A stretch of DNA of 64,000 bases. Source: Symbiodinium natans (taxonomy: Eukaryota; Sar; Dinophyceae; Suessiales; Symbiodiniaceae). The stretch covers positions 180,973 to 244,972 of the forward strand of contig CAJNDS010000050.1 of assembly GCA_905221605.1 (NCBI GenBank), read 5' to 3'. Below, one piece after another: positions 44,601 to 53,454 of the stretch. Position numbers and translations under genes: made by a program. The number at the start of each line of letters is the position of its first letter. Within the stretch, counting starts at the first letter, position 1. The notes beneath the pieces were generated by a model. It saw only the letters and a list, made by a program, of their open reading frames with translations. It did not search any database and was not told where the DNA came from.

Positions 44601-45256
44601 ACAACGGCATCGTTTCGAGCCCGGCCTACCTGGACCTCATTGGCGGCAGCACGGGCGTGCAGGCGCAGGGGGACCTGCGGGTCGTGGCCACCGTCAACAG
44701 CGGGGACGTGACGGCGGAGGTGCTGAACCTCGCGACTGCGGGCAACGCACGGCTCCTGATGGCCTGCAACGCAGGCTCGGGGGAGCTCTCCGCCTCTTCC
44801 GCGGGGGGCGTGCAGCTCTACGCCCAGGACCAGGCCATCTTCCTGCGCACGGCGGCGACCGGGCCGGCCAACCTCATCGTGGAATCGAACACGGGCGGGG
44901 CCAACGATGGGGAAGTGATCGTGAATTATGGGTTCCAAAATCTCTCGGACGAGAAGCTGAAGCACAGCGTGGAGCCCGCGGGGCTCGAGGAGCTGCAGCA
45001 GCTCTTCGACGCCGTGGCACCCAAGTGGTACCGGCGGACCGAGGGGAGCCAGAAGCGTACGTTGGGTTTCATCGCCAACGAGGTGCTGGAGACGGGGCCC
45101 GTGGGCCAGGCTCTGTGCGGCAAGCTCGTGGACAAAGAGCTCGGGGAGCTCGTTACGCTCGACTATAACCGCATGTGCTGCGTTTTGTGGGGTGTCTGCC
45201 AGGGGCTCCAGGCTCGCGTGGAGGCTCTTGAGAAGAAGGGCAAGAAGCGCTCGTGA
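41657..45256 (+). CDS. fibre-like protein with S74 intramolecular chaperone
   Basis: 1199 aa, 6 bp after the capsid gene (stop-TAAAAC-ATG). The first ~330 residues are Ala/Thr/Asp heptad-like repeats (SITTLSTSLTTG, TTDLSSTVALRTTPADV) suggesting a trimeric coiled shaft. The middle has repeated modules with W(P/S)G(Q/N)TTW(D/E)LL, YTQAEVNA and CDCYSK(S/A)ESD motifs, including a 75-residue tandem duplication at 43502-43951. The 700-1090 region is beta-helix-like with TLRGG, LTGG, LIGG motifs. Residues ~1096-1199 form a Peptidase_S74 domain (LSDEKLKHSV, LGFIANEVLE), which trimerises tail spikes and self-cleaves before Ser. Suggests host-surface binding by a capsid-attached fibre. Confidence 0.85.
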   Translation: MSLFESTITGNILNDGQTPITTIEMQGISAGQLATVLTAYTPLTDTAANTASIGTNSSAVAALQVQVAAIPAPPDLTPYALAADLAAAEGLIAGNASSITTLSTSLTTGLAGKANQSALDALQLDVNSKSTPASVDLKLANHPTNASMNSAITSADNAVLAQVAATYGLKSTQDQLALDVAARQTAADVDQKIATALLDRPTTTDLSSTVALRTTPADVSQLIATALLPFVQQAALDAALAIQDGRLDASEAALAVLQAAGFQSAADVAAALATALAGYTDTAGLGSLLAVRDARLDGHDTEILALQGAGPYATAAELSASETSLQSAIDALNAALAALTTGGGTNLANAQAWPGQTTWDLLVGTNTIRNWHFNDPLSVSLENDNFTLSLACDAYTQAEVNALLAPLASESWVLATLGSYYTSSETNGAISAALVPYSTTLQMDAAIAAAVGGIDLSAYVPWTGLQAPILNEIAIALASYYDSAQVDALITGAAVSNAPAWSGNTTWELLTGQALRNLHFAGPLVASLQNSGNTLQIECQAYDQSQTYTQAEVNAQISSAVDALNVSQYATQADIDSSIASELTNYWDQGETSAEIASQISSSGLLTEAQGDARYHPVNGNAGGGGIIPMVLDNFTPRMIRALLPQAPLGANLILGNSATVQLTCDCYSKSESDGRYFSNSDFTPLDSRYHVVNGNAGGGGIIPMVLDNFTPRMIRALLPQAPLGANLILGNSATVQLTCDCYSKAESDARYALAGAPPSDPLLVNDVRANGADFLTLRGGNLGIEFEASNGAAVADLSSSQFSLKTGVNMLTMGRIFADSSLGIATAGSIQADTVEPLLPTNQFLNLKAGTVSVRVTDQADQSLCTFVTAEVHSIAPRLRVDTELYIDDATGTATGLVTNAISTRVQDTELTITGGSGGTVVNGALDVQGTLTSGSVELSTELRAPTVRARPTDDYLTLTGGTQGTYLNSVLYTASAIRADNGIVSSPAYLDLIGGSTGVQAQGDLRVVATVNSGDVTAEVLNLATAGNARLLMACNAGSGELSASSAGGVQLYAQDQAIFLRTAATGPANLIVESNTGGANDGEVIVNYGFQNLSDEKLKHSVEPAGLEELQQLFDAVAPKWYRRTEGSQKRTLGFIANEVLETGPVGQALCGKLVDKELGELVTLDYNRMCCVLWGVCQGLQARVEALEKKGKKRS
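43502..43951 (+). repeat. 225-bp tandem duplication inside fibre gene
   Basis: Two units offset by exactly 225 bp (75 codons). The stretch from GATAAGGGCGCTGCTGCC to GACTGCTACAGCAA appears identical over about 95 bp, whereas flanking codons differ mostly at third positions, which suggests gene conversion or a recent duplication. Confidence 0.9.
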
Positions 45257-45262
45257 TATAAA

Positions 45263-46241
45263 ATGGACGCGGAGAACGTGAACCTATTCCGGCAGCTGGC
45301 CGCGGACTTCTCTGTCCGCGATGTGCGGAAGCTGCACCAGCTGGCACGGCGGGAATTCCCGGACCGGCCGGGCATGACCTATGCCCAGGCAGATTTTGGC
45401 CCCCAAGCCCCGGTCTTTAGGCAAGAGTGCAGCCGAGGGCCCCAACGATCGGCTGCAAGCTGATTTGATCGACTTCAACGTCAACACTCGGGGGGCCAAC
45501 AAGTACGGGCTGATTGTCTCGGACGTTTTCACCCGAGAAGCAGTGACCAAAGCCCTGCCCGATAAGAAGACAGAGACGGTCTCGGCAGCAGCCCGGGAGA
45601 TCATCCCGAAGCTGGTGGAGGAGGAAACCAATTATGTTGTGTCCACGGATCAAGGGGTTGAATTCAATGGCCTGGAGGGGGCGCTGCCTGACCCCGTGGT
45701 GCACAGAGTGAAGGATCCCTCGGATCGGAACGCTCTGGCAGTGGTAGATAGAACCATCCAAACCTTGAAACGGGACCTGGCCAGCGACGTGGCCCGGCAT
45801 GGGGGCAACTGGAGCGAGCACCTGCCTGACGCAACCTTGGCCTACAACCGCCGGCCACACGAGGCCGTGCATGCGGCCCCCGAGGATGTGGAGCACCAAA
45901 AATCCACCATGTTCCGAGTGTACCAGGACAATGCCAAAAAGTTCCAGCACAACATGCAGCTCACCCGGCGCAGGCAAGAGAGACTGGAGGAGATGGGGGC
46001 CTTCCGGGCTCCAACCAATGCGCGACGAAGCTTCGAGCCACAATATGGAACCGCCAAAGATGTGGCATCCTACGACAGCATGGTGGTCAGGGCCACCGAT
46101 GGCTCCGAGACCTTGCTAAAGCATGCCTTACCCGTGCCCCGCGGGAGCGCTGAGCCTAAAGCGAGACTCACCCGCCCACCAGTGCCGCTGGCAATCAGGC
46201 AGCTGCGAGACTTCAATCCAGGGCCTGCTGCCCCGCCATGA
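45263..46241 (+). CDS. rve-family integrase of Polinton type (one frameshift)
   Basis: Starts at TATAAAATG 45263 and reads MDAENVNLFRQLA in one frame to about 45395, then moves to the next frame near the C5 run at 45399-45403, continuing to TGA 46239-46241; about 325 aa. It integrates viral DNA by strand transfer. Retroviral RNase-H-like core: first Asp in LQADLIDFN, second Asp in VSTDQGVEFN, third position in ALAVVDRTIQTLK, where Asp replaces Glu of the usual ERFN...TLK (DD33D spacing). The C-terminal part has SH3/chromo-like basic segments ending in a Pro-rich tail. Whether the enzyme is active with this Asp is unclear. Confidence 0.85.
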
Positions 46242-46260
46242 TTCTTTTCATGCATGATAA

Positions 46261-46929
46261 ATGAGCTCTGGGCTGTCAGCTGCCTGTGAAGCTGTCATGC
46301 AAAATCCTTCTGAGCAGAATCTGGTTGACCTGCTGGATTGTTGGTCACCACAATGGAAGCATCGCGGACGCCAACGAGGCATTGGCTCGGGATCATATGA
46401 CATTTACTGCACCCTAGGACTGTATGCTTTTGGAGGGAACGCCCCTTGCATGTCGAAAGCATCCGCCATGAAAGAAGCATGTGTCGCAGTCAATCATTTC
46501 TTGCGAGATCGCTTTCCAAATGGAAAATGGACTTCCCTCGCAGTGATTCTGAACCCTCACATAGGACTCCACCGCGACATGGGGAACATGATTGGCATGC
46601 CAAATTATGCGATCGCACTGGGCAGCTTTGCTGGAGGCAAGGTCTGGATTGAAGATGAACAAGGCACGTCACTGGACGAAGTTGTGATGAAAAACAAAAT
46701 TCATCAGCTTCGCGGATCCTGGCTGGACATGCACGACAATCCAGTGTCCTTCGACGCACGCCGGTTCCACAAAGTCGAGCCACATGCAGGTCACATGTGG
46801 GCCATTGCAGCATACACTCCCACTGCTTTCAAGCGTTGCTCAAATGAAAATTGCGAAGAATTGACATCCCTGGGGTTCCCGGTTCCCAGACTCGAGTCTC
46901 TGCACATAGAACCACAGTCTCTGCCCTAA
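46261..46929 (+). CDS. 2OG-Fe(II) dioxygenase-like protein
   Basis: 222 aa. Resembles the double-stranded beta-helix fold of 2-oxoglutarate/iron dioxygenases: HRD (metal ligands, about residues 103-105), then NYAIALGSFAGGKVWIED, then a distal H in FHKVEPHAGHMWAIAAYTP. The Arg that binds 2OG, expected about ten residues after the distal His (GER/GDR position), is replaced by His-Met. So the protein is inactive, uses another residue, or is decayed. It starts GATAAATG, the same TAAATG context as two viral genes, and lies 19 bp after the integrase stop, so it may be a viral cargo gene. TET/JBP-type DNA oxidation is one possibility only. Confidence 0.6.
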   Translation: MSSGLSAACEAVMQNPSEQNLVDLLDCWSPQWKHRGRQRGIGSGSYDIYCTLGLYAFGGNAPCMSKASAMKEACVAVNHFLRDRFPNGKWTSLAVILNPHIGLHRDMGNMIGMPNYAIALGSFAGGKVWIEDEQGTSLDEVVMKNKIHQLRGSWLDMHDNPVSFDARRFHKVEPHAGHMWAIAAYTPTAFKRCSNENCEELTSLGFPVPRLESLHIEPQSLP

Positions 46930-46959
46930 ATCAGGCGGACTCGACCCAATCACTCGAAG

Positions 46960-47183
46960 AAACTCCGACCCCGCCAGGTTACACCATAACCCAAAAGATT
47001 TTACGCGCATTTTACGGGCACTTTTGACCCTTCTAAAAGCCAGCCCTAAGCCCTCAGAACCGCCTTTTCGAGCGAGTTCCCGCCAAATCAGGGAGGAAGG
47101 ACTTGCCCCCACAACCAAACAGCCAGAGGCCACGCCACAACAGAGGCCAGTTTTGAAACACAGATACAAGAGAGAGCCTTAAG
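46960..47183 (-). repeat. dispersed ~223-bp repeat, copy 2 (inverted)
   Basis: Reverse complement of 22888-23110, with several substitutions and small indels. It lies between the viral/dioxygenase block and the LINE fragment, so it could mark a junction of independent insertions. Confidence 0.88.
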
Positions 47184-47421
47184 GCGGCGAAGTCACCATA
47201 CAGCCTCCCAGTGATCCAAGCCAAAAAGGCCCGCTGCTGCGCAGGGGCGGATGTCCGGATGGCGGAGAGGAGAAGAAGGTTTTGGCACTCGGCGTCCTGG
47301 TCTCGTTACCTCTGGTTGAGAGGGAGAAGGGCGCGCTGGAATAAGACTGATGACTTTTGACATGCACACCGACAACACCTGAATCCTGGAAGCAAACCCA
47401 AGAGAACTGCTTACCTGACCC

Positions 47422-48768
47422 TTAACCGGTAGGCAGACATGTCACAAGTGCGGGAATAACTCCATATTCAGCTTCCAAGCAGGCTTCGGAGCAGTGTAAG
47501 CGGTGTCCGGGACAAGGCTCCGGCCGTAACGCAAACTCGGAACGGAAAAGGATCCAGTCCTTGACACGAGCCTGGGAAGGGCTGATGAAGCGAACATCCT
47601 GGGCAGCATATGACAGGAGCCTAAATGGCCCAGGGTGAAGCATGGCATGACCAACTCGAGAAAGATCACTGTTGGGAGGAGCACGTGCTATGGCCTGGAA
47701 GTGCACGGCCCCCCGTACGCAGGGACCCGAAGTGAAGAAGGACAGGACTGCCTCGTGCGTCCAGGGCAGGGAAGGCTCTTGAAGAAGCCGCTTCCAGTCC
47801 TGTAAAGCCCCTTCCAGGACATCTGCTTGGGAGGAGGAGCGTCGGCGGACGCCTGCATTGGACGTGACCCATGCCGGAGAGGACCTGGGTTGGGGCGGGA
47901 CCGGGGGGCGCATGCGTTTGGCCCAGTTTTTGGCGTCCCCACTGCGCAGAAGCTGCAAGCGCTGCTGCCTGAGGGAGGTGAATACCTTAGAGGAAGTTAG
48001 GGATTGACGCTTGGCCGCAACGACTTGGGGGGGCTGGTGATGGGGGACGAGGCCAGGATAGCGGGCACTCCAGACTCGAATCTGACGCCTCACGCTGAGC
48101 ATGGAATGGCATGGCCGACTGGATGGATTCGGCCTGGAATCCCAAGGAGAGTGCCCAGCCCAGCCTACAGGGTCCGCTTCAAAGGAGTCCCATGGCTCCG
48201 AAGGAGTTTGTGGCTGTACACCTCGCCGCTGAAGGTAGGACTCCATAGTAGCTGCTTTTGACCAAAGCTGCTGCGCCGAGGAGAAGTGAGAGGCTTCCCA
48301 GGAGGAGGCAGATGAGGAAAGTGAGTCTTGAATGTTGTGGCGCAAGCGCCGCAACTCCAGGAGGCATGCATGCCAGGCCGCGGAGGCCCGGCCCTCCATG
48401 GTTTGCAGGGGGAGGGGGAGAAGGGAGGCACTGCATGAGGCAAGACATGAGCTGCTGTGCAAAGTCTTCCGGCAGTGGGACTGCAGGGGAGCCTAAGATA
48501 CCGTCCATCCCTTCACAAGGGGCCGTGGGATGGGTGGACCAAAGACGACGGAGGCGAGCCAATTCCGAATCAACCCAACGAAACGACTCCGAGTGAGCTT
48601 CTGCCCTTTCACTCACGAGAGGTTGGAGATCTTGGGATAGGCGGGTAACGAGCTTGCGCCAGGGAGGGGGTTGCTGCGGGGAATCTGGCGTCTCGGGAAG
48701 AAAGACATCCAGATCGGCGACCACCGGCTCATGGTCCGAACGCCTGTCCCACTGCCACAGGACGGAAC
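47422..48768 (-). pseudogene. LINE ORF2 fragment: endonuclease end and linker
   Basis: Begins at the YR-element boundary with the SDH motif (RSDHEPVVADLDVF, ~48700) of an EEP endonuclease. A shift near 48450 moves the frame, and the following ~340 residues are Arg/Gln/Ser-rich (LLELRRLRHNIQDS, VRRQIRVWSARYPG, KRMRPPVPPQPR), ending at 47422 before any RT motif. Such EN-RT linkers are known from CR1/L2- or RTE-like LINEs. The residues encoded 48769-48862 in the same frame belong to the inserted element, not to the LINE. Confidence 0.65.
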
Positions 48769-48917
48769 GCTTCGGGTTTTTGGTTCCCGTGTGTTTTCCC
48801 ACGAGTGAATCATGCACCGTAATTTGCCATACGCCTAAACAAGCCTTGCACAGCTGGAGCATCTCCGGCTCTCAGCTGGCCTTGACCTAACCCCTAGGTG
48901 GGGCCTTCTGCTTTTCG
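48769..48917 (+). repeat. split direct repeat A1
   Basis: 149 bp, GCTTCGGG...CTTTTCG, matching A2 at 60923-61071 (constant offset 12154). Contains GACCTAACCCCTAG, complementary (13 of 14) to CTAGGGTTAGGTC at the ends of B1/B2. Confidence 0.93.
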
Positions 48918-49000
48918 GTCAAGGCCTTCTACGCTCTTTGTCCTTTCTAGAGCCTCCAGGCCTCGTAATCCTGGTGTTTTTGTAGCTTGCACGTCCAGCC

Positions 49001-49968
49001 ATGGCCTACCGTGCGAGCATGCCCATCCGCACAGAAGTTCGCAGCTCTTCAGATAGCGGACGCCACGACTACGTCCTCGAGTGGGATGATTTGGTCTACT
49101 TGCACTTGAACAGACTGGCCCTGTTTGCACAACCTGCCCAAGATGACTACGCCGCGCCTTGCCCTGGCTACGAGCCAGGCCCAGAGGATACCACCCCGCC
49201 GGTTCGCTTCAGGACACGCACAGCGCCCACTTCTGCACAGATCAGCACGCCTGAACCAGCGATGCACACTCCTCTTGGAGCCTCTGATTTGCCTACTACA
49301 ATGGATGCACATATGGGCCCCACTGAGCCCCATCCTGGAGCTACGAGATCTACTCCTCTTGGAGTTTTCAGCTCAGCTTCTGCAAGTGATGCACCTATGG
49401 GTCCCGCTGGGCCCCCCTTTGAAGCTAAGCGTGACACTCCTCTTGGAGCCTCCGACATGCCTTCTACAGCCAATGACTTCATGCCTTCAAAGCCCAACGA
49501 GCCTCACGACCTGGTGCACATAAGGTCTCTGCTCGTATATATGCACAATCACCTGGCCTGCCAAGACGCAATGGGCCGCACTCTGATGCAGGCAGCCTGG
49601 AGCTGCACGCAGTCTCTGCCCAACTGCAGGAAATACGCACCAGCCTGACCTTCGCCCAGCAGGCCTACGCCGACCTCAGGCATGAGCTCGACAGCATCGC
49701 AGCCGACTTTCTGGCCTATCGCATTCGCACAGAAGCGCAGATGTCAAGCCTTAGGGAAGCCTTGGGGCCCATGCCCTCCCAAATCAATACCCTCAAGCGT
49801 ATTGCAATACTGCCTTACAATGCACATCTTCAGGCCCTGCGTACCTTTCAGGTCCCGGCGAACAGGTGGGAAGAGGCAAATCCCCATGCCCTGTTGCGTA
49901 GAGAGCTTCTACACCTAGAGGATCGCCTTCTTCGCCTAGAAGCTGCACAGCCCCCCGTGTGGTTCTGA
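49001..49968 (+). CDS. YR-element ORF a, coiled-coil protein (frameshifted)
   Basis: Starts MAYRASMPIRTEV at 49001; the frame changes near 49590 and continues as ELHAVSAQLQEIRTSLTFAQQ... to TGA at 49966-49968, about 322 aa. N-terminal half is Pro/Thr-rich with TPLGASD(L/M)P repeats (49269, 49350, 49440 region). C-terminal half is a probable coiled coil (LRHELDSIAADF, LRRELLHLEDRLLRLEAA). Could be a structural gag-type protein; no zinc knuckle is present. Confidence 0.5.
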
Positions 49969-50022
49969 TACTTCACGCAGTTATCGGCTCTTAGCATTTT
50001 CCCGGGACCCCCTTGACTAGCC

Positions 50023-50741
50023 TTGTCGAGTCACGCCGTGCCCATGCCCCCTCAGCCTAAAAGCCCTGCCCCTGGAATGTCCAGGATTGGAGTGGCACCG
50101 AGGACAGCAGTGACACATGCCCAGACGCCTCAGCGTCCTCAGCGCAAGAGCCCTTCACACACAGCTTCGCTCTTGCACAGGTCAGGCTGCCTCACCAGGT
50201 CAGACCGCCTACAACAGCACCAACGCTGCCACAGCCTAATAATAGCCCTAACCCGCCTGCCGACCCTAACACGCCCATACCCTGGCCTAAGCCTAAGCCT
50301 CCGCCGCCACAGCACCTGCTGTCTAATGCTGGCTCCATACTGCCTGCTGGCCCCAGATCGGCACAGCACCAATTCTTCGCCTTGCCCATGCAGAGCTTCT
50401 GCTCCCGCTATCAAAACCGCACATGCCGCCGACAGTGTGCCTTGCATATGTCGGCACTGCAACGCGCCCATGCCCACGTGTTCGCTCTACATGGTCTACC
50501 CGCACAGGCGCTCATGCCCATAGTTGTACAGGCCAGACACCTCTTTGGCCTCAGCAACATACTGGCCTGCCTCTGGGCCCACATTAGCCCACAAGACCGC
50601 CGCTCATTCCACGTCATTGACTGGTGGTCTGCCGCCGATGCCCGCTGGTATTTGGCAGGCCTGCCAATGCCTGACTCGGATGATTACTCCGACCATGGCC
50701 TTTCATCGGGCACAAGCACCGCTGCCTCAGTGGGTGCCTAG
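50023..50741 (+). CDS. YR-element ORF b, small Cys-rich protein (uncertain frame)
   Basis: Two overlapping frames. The later one (50382-50741) reads QSFCSRYQNRTCRRQ with Cys pairs and then a hydrophobic/aromatic region (HVIDWWSAADARWYLAGLP). The earlier one (50023-50523) is Ser/Pro/Arg-rich and ends CICRHCNAPMPTC, a zinc-finger-like Cys cluster. A single frameshifted protein is likely but I cannot place the join with confidence. Confidence 0.35.
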
Positions 50742-51214
50742 CCCATGCCGGTGCCTCGCGTGAGCACCTTTCTGCCCATCCTTTGCACGTGCCTACCGGG
50801 ACTCACGCCGCCATGTCGCACCCGACTTACGCCAATGCCCTGTGAGCCGCACGCTGCCTTGCCTAGTACCTACGCCTTCGAGCTCGGCATCGACTTCATG
50901 TACATCAAGGTTGCCAGTTGCCACCTTATTCTGCCTACTAGTTGCACACCGCCCTGAGAGTTGCTGACCAGTTGGTGTTCACACTTCTTCACTGTCAGGC
51001 CAATACGCACTTTCTGCCTGCCTCTCTCGCACGACTTCAAGGCCGGATGTGCTCTTGCAGTCGTTCGTGAGTGTTGTTGCCGCACACGCCTTGTCCTCTG
51101 CACGCGGACATGCCTGCCCATGCAATCTCTGGAGCCATACCTTGCTGCTTTCAGCGCCGCTTTCACAGCTTCAAGCCTCCCCAGATTCCGTGTTTGCCCA
51201 TTCTCTCGCCCAGA

Positions 51215-53099
51215 ATGGACACTGCCGACATTCAGGGAAAGCTGCTGGCCTACTTCAATCAGCTCAGCCCCGAAGCCCGCGACCGCCTCCTAGCCAGTGC
51301 CCCTGCCCAGGAGGCACAGCCTCAACCCGCCTCGGGTTCAGGCAATGCCCAGCCGGGACAGACACTGCCCACCAAGGCCCCGCCACCGGTGGTCACTGGC
51401 CAAGCCCAAGCCCAATCGCCTGAATCGGACTCGACGCCCAATTCAGCCCCGGATGCCTCAGCCTCGTCTTTGCTCGCAGACGAGCTAGCCGATTTGAAGA
51501 AGTCAGCCTCCACCCGCCGCGGGCAAAAGGCGAAAGCCCTCACACGCAAAGATTGGGACTTCATCGACCCAGCCCAAAGCCTATCCTGGTCGCCCGACCA
51601 GATCCGCCGAGCCCATGGGGATGGCCGCGTCATTCCCAGCCTAGTTTTCAAGAAGGATGGAGTCAAAGTGCCTGAGGCGCTCGTGAAGCACATCGCCAAC
51701 ACGCTCCCCTCGACAGAGGCCGAGACAAGCCCATCTGCCCAGCCTGGCCCACTGCCCTCGGTCTCCGAGACCCGCCCAGCCTGGGCCGACATCCAAGAGG
51801 ATGAGGCCCTCAACAAGCCCTTGCCCATTAGCTCGGACAGCCCTGTAATCGAGGAGGTCATAGGTTTCGGGGGTGTGCCTTGCCATGCCCAAGATTGTCA
51901 GCCCATGGCCACCCAAGCAGCCCAAAGCACCTGCGCCCGCAGAATCACAGGCGCCGCCAGCCCCTCCTGCCAAGAGTACCCCGCCCAGCCCGGGGCAGAG
52001 CTTGCCCTCGGAGCCCACCAGCAAGGCTGCGCCTGAGCCAGAAGCCCGCCCATCTGCCTCGCCAACCAAGCCCAACCCTCGCATGACCATGGTCTACGAA
52101 GGCAGGACCTGGCACAACTTTTGGGGGCAGGACCCGCCAGCCAATGCCATCTCGGTGGACTGGGACTCCTTCTGGTTCACTCTCGAGGAAGAGCCCACGG
52201 CAGCCCAGCCCAAAGGTCCTCCTTCCTGCCCACCGCCTGCACACCCGCCTCAGCAGGCCCAAGAATCCCATCAGCCGCCGGGAACCAAGGCCCCGCCGCC
52301 GCCTATGCCGCAGGAGCCAGAACCAGCCCACAAAAAGATCAAATGCTCCGTCTTCGGAGCGGATGGCTGGATCCTCAGGAAGGACCAGAGGGGTCGGGTG
52401 CACATCACAGAAGCCGACTACGCCAGCCTAGTTGCCCATGCCGACCAGGGAGACCCCCGAGCCCAGGAAGTGCGCTCCTTGGGGTTCAACATTTGGGCCC
52501 CGCAATTTGTCGTGGGCCCAGTGGTGCCTTTCTCCATTATCAGCCCACCGCCTACACAGCCGCAGTCGGCCCCAGCCCAGGAAGCCAACACCTCGCCTCC
52601 CACTGCCCAAGAGCAGACGGACTCGCAGAACGCCCAGACCCAGGATGACTTCACGGACCTACTCGGCCTAGGGCAAGACTCCTCGGATCGAGGCCTCCGC
52701 AACCCCTTCCCGAACCCACAGCGCACAGGAGGGGACTTCCGGCCCAAGGCAACCAGTGCCAGGTCCATGCCCTGCCCACACTTGCTGATTACGCCCAACG
52801 CCGATAGACGCTACCGAGGCACCCTCATCATGCCCAGTGTGTGCCTACCAGATACTTTCAATCTGGCGCCCCACCTTCTCAAGGTCTTCTACGTGGACCA
52901 TCGAGACCGCCTACGATGCATGCGCCCATGCTCAACACGCCCACACTGCCCCTTTGGCCTCGTGTGTGCACAGATTATGTCGGACACCGACAGTGAGCAT
53001 TTGGATCACCTGTGCAGCCGCTGCGTGGAGTTTCGCAGAGCCCACGAAGGGCATCGCCTATGCCTTGCCGCCCAGCGTGCCCAAGCCTGGCAGCCCTAG
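51215..53099 (+). CDS. YR-element ORF c, Pro-rich protein with Cys cluster (frameshifted)
   Basis: ATG 51215 (MDTADIQGKLLAYFNQL). The frame shifts near 51875 and continues to 53099, about 627 aa. Residues 110-190 contain a conserved-looking RKDWDFIDPAQSLSWSPDQIRRAHG. The middle is Pro/Ala/Gln-rich. The C-terminus has an acidic stretch (DDFTDLLGLGQDSSD) and a Cys/His-rich end (CPHLL...CMRPC...HCPFGLVC...HLDHLCSRCVEF...HRLCLA) that may bind zinc or nucleic acid. No match to canonical DIRS ORFs; possible nucleocapsid-like protein or cargo. Confidence 0.5.
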
Positions 53100-53454
53100 C
53101 CCATTCTCGACCCAGGAATTGGGCCTTGTTTTGCATCCGCCGCCGGCCCGAATAGGGAAAAAAGGAGGGTATGCCAACTGCAGAACCATGTTCACACATG
53201 CGACTAGTTGGCCTTGTTTAGCTCCCATGCTTACCTGATGCAGGTGCCCACCATCGAGCCCTTCGAGACGCAGCCGAAGCCCTGTCTCTTCACACACCGA
53301 GAAAAGCCTCCTGCCTGTTTCTCTGCAGGTGCCTAGTTCAGCTTCTTGCACAGGATTGCCGCTTTCAGTAACGCCTCCACATGCAAGGAGCGCCCATCAT
53401 CAGCATTCTGTGAGCCACCCTCTCTGCAGCCATTTTACTCAAACCGCCAGGAAC

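Larger units (their letters stand above)
31771..46241 (+). mobile_element. integrated Polinton-like / PLV-type DNA virus
   Basis: A 14.5-kb GC-rich block with compact, mostly plus-strand genes, separated by a few bases or overlapping. It carries the PLV/Polinton morphogenesis core: FtsK-HerA packaging ATPase, minor capsid (penton) protein and a likely double-jelly-roll major capsid protein, plus a retroviral-type integrase, a B-family polymerase fused to a helicase, a C5 methyltransferase and an S74-tailed fibre. An adenain-type protease was not seen, as in many PLVs. Terminal inverted repeats and target duplications could not be recognised by eye, so borders are set by the outer genes; the 46261-46929 gene may also belong. 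Frameshifts in four genes suggest decay or assembly error. The hosts of such elements are protists; assignment to a named group would need a capsid phylogeny. Confidence 0.9.

Noticed and set aside
31480-47400. Terminal inverted repeats of the viral element
   Set aside because: Compared the flanks by eye, including the 31513 duplication and TTTAGGG words, and found no convincing inverted match.
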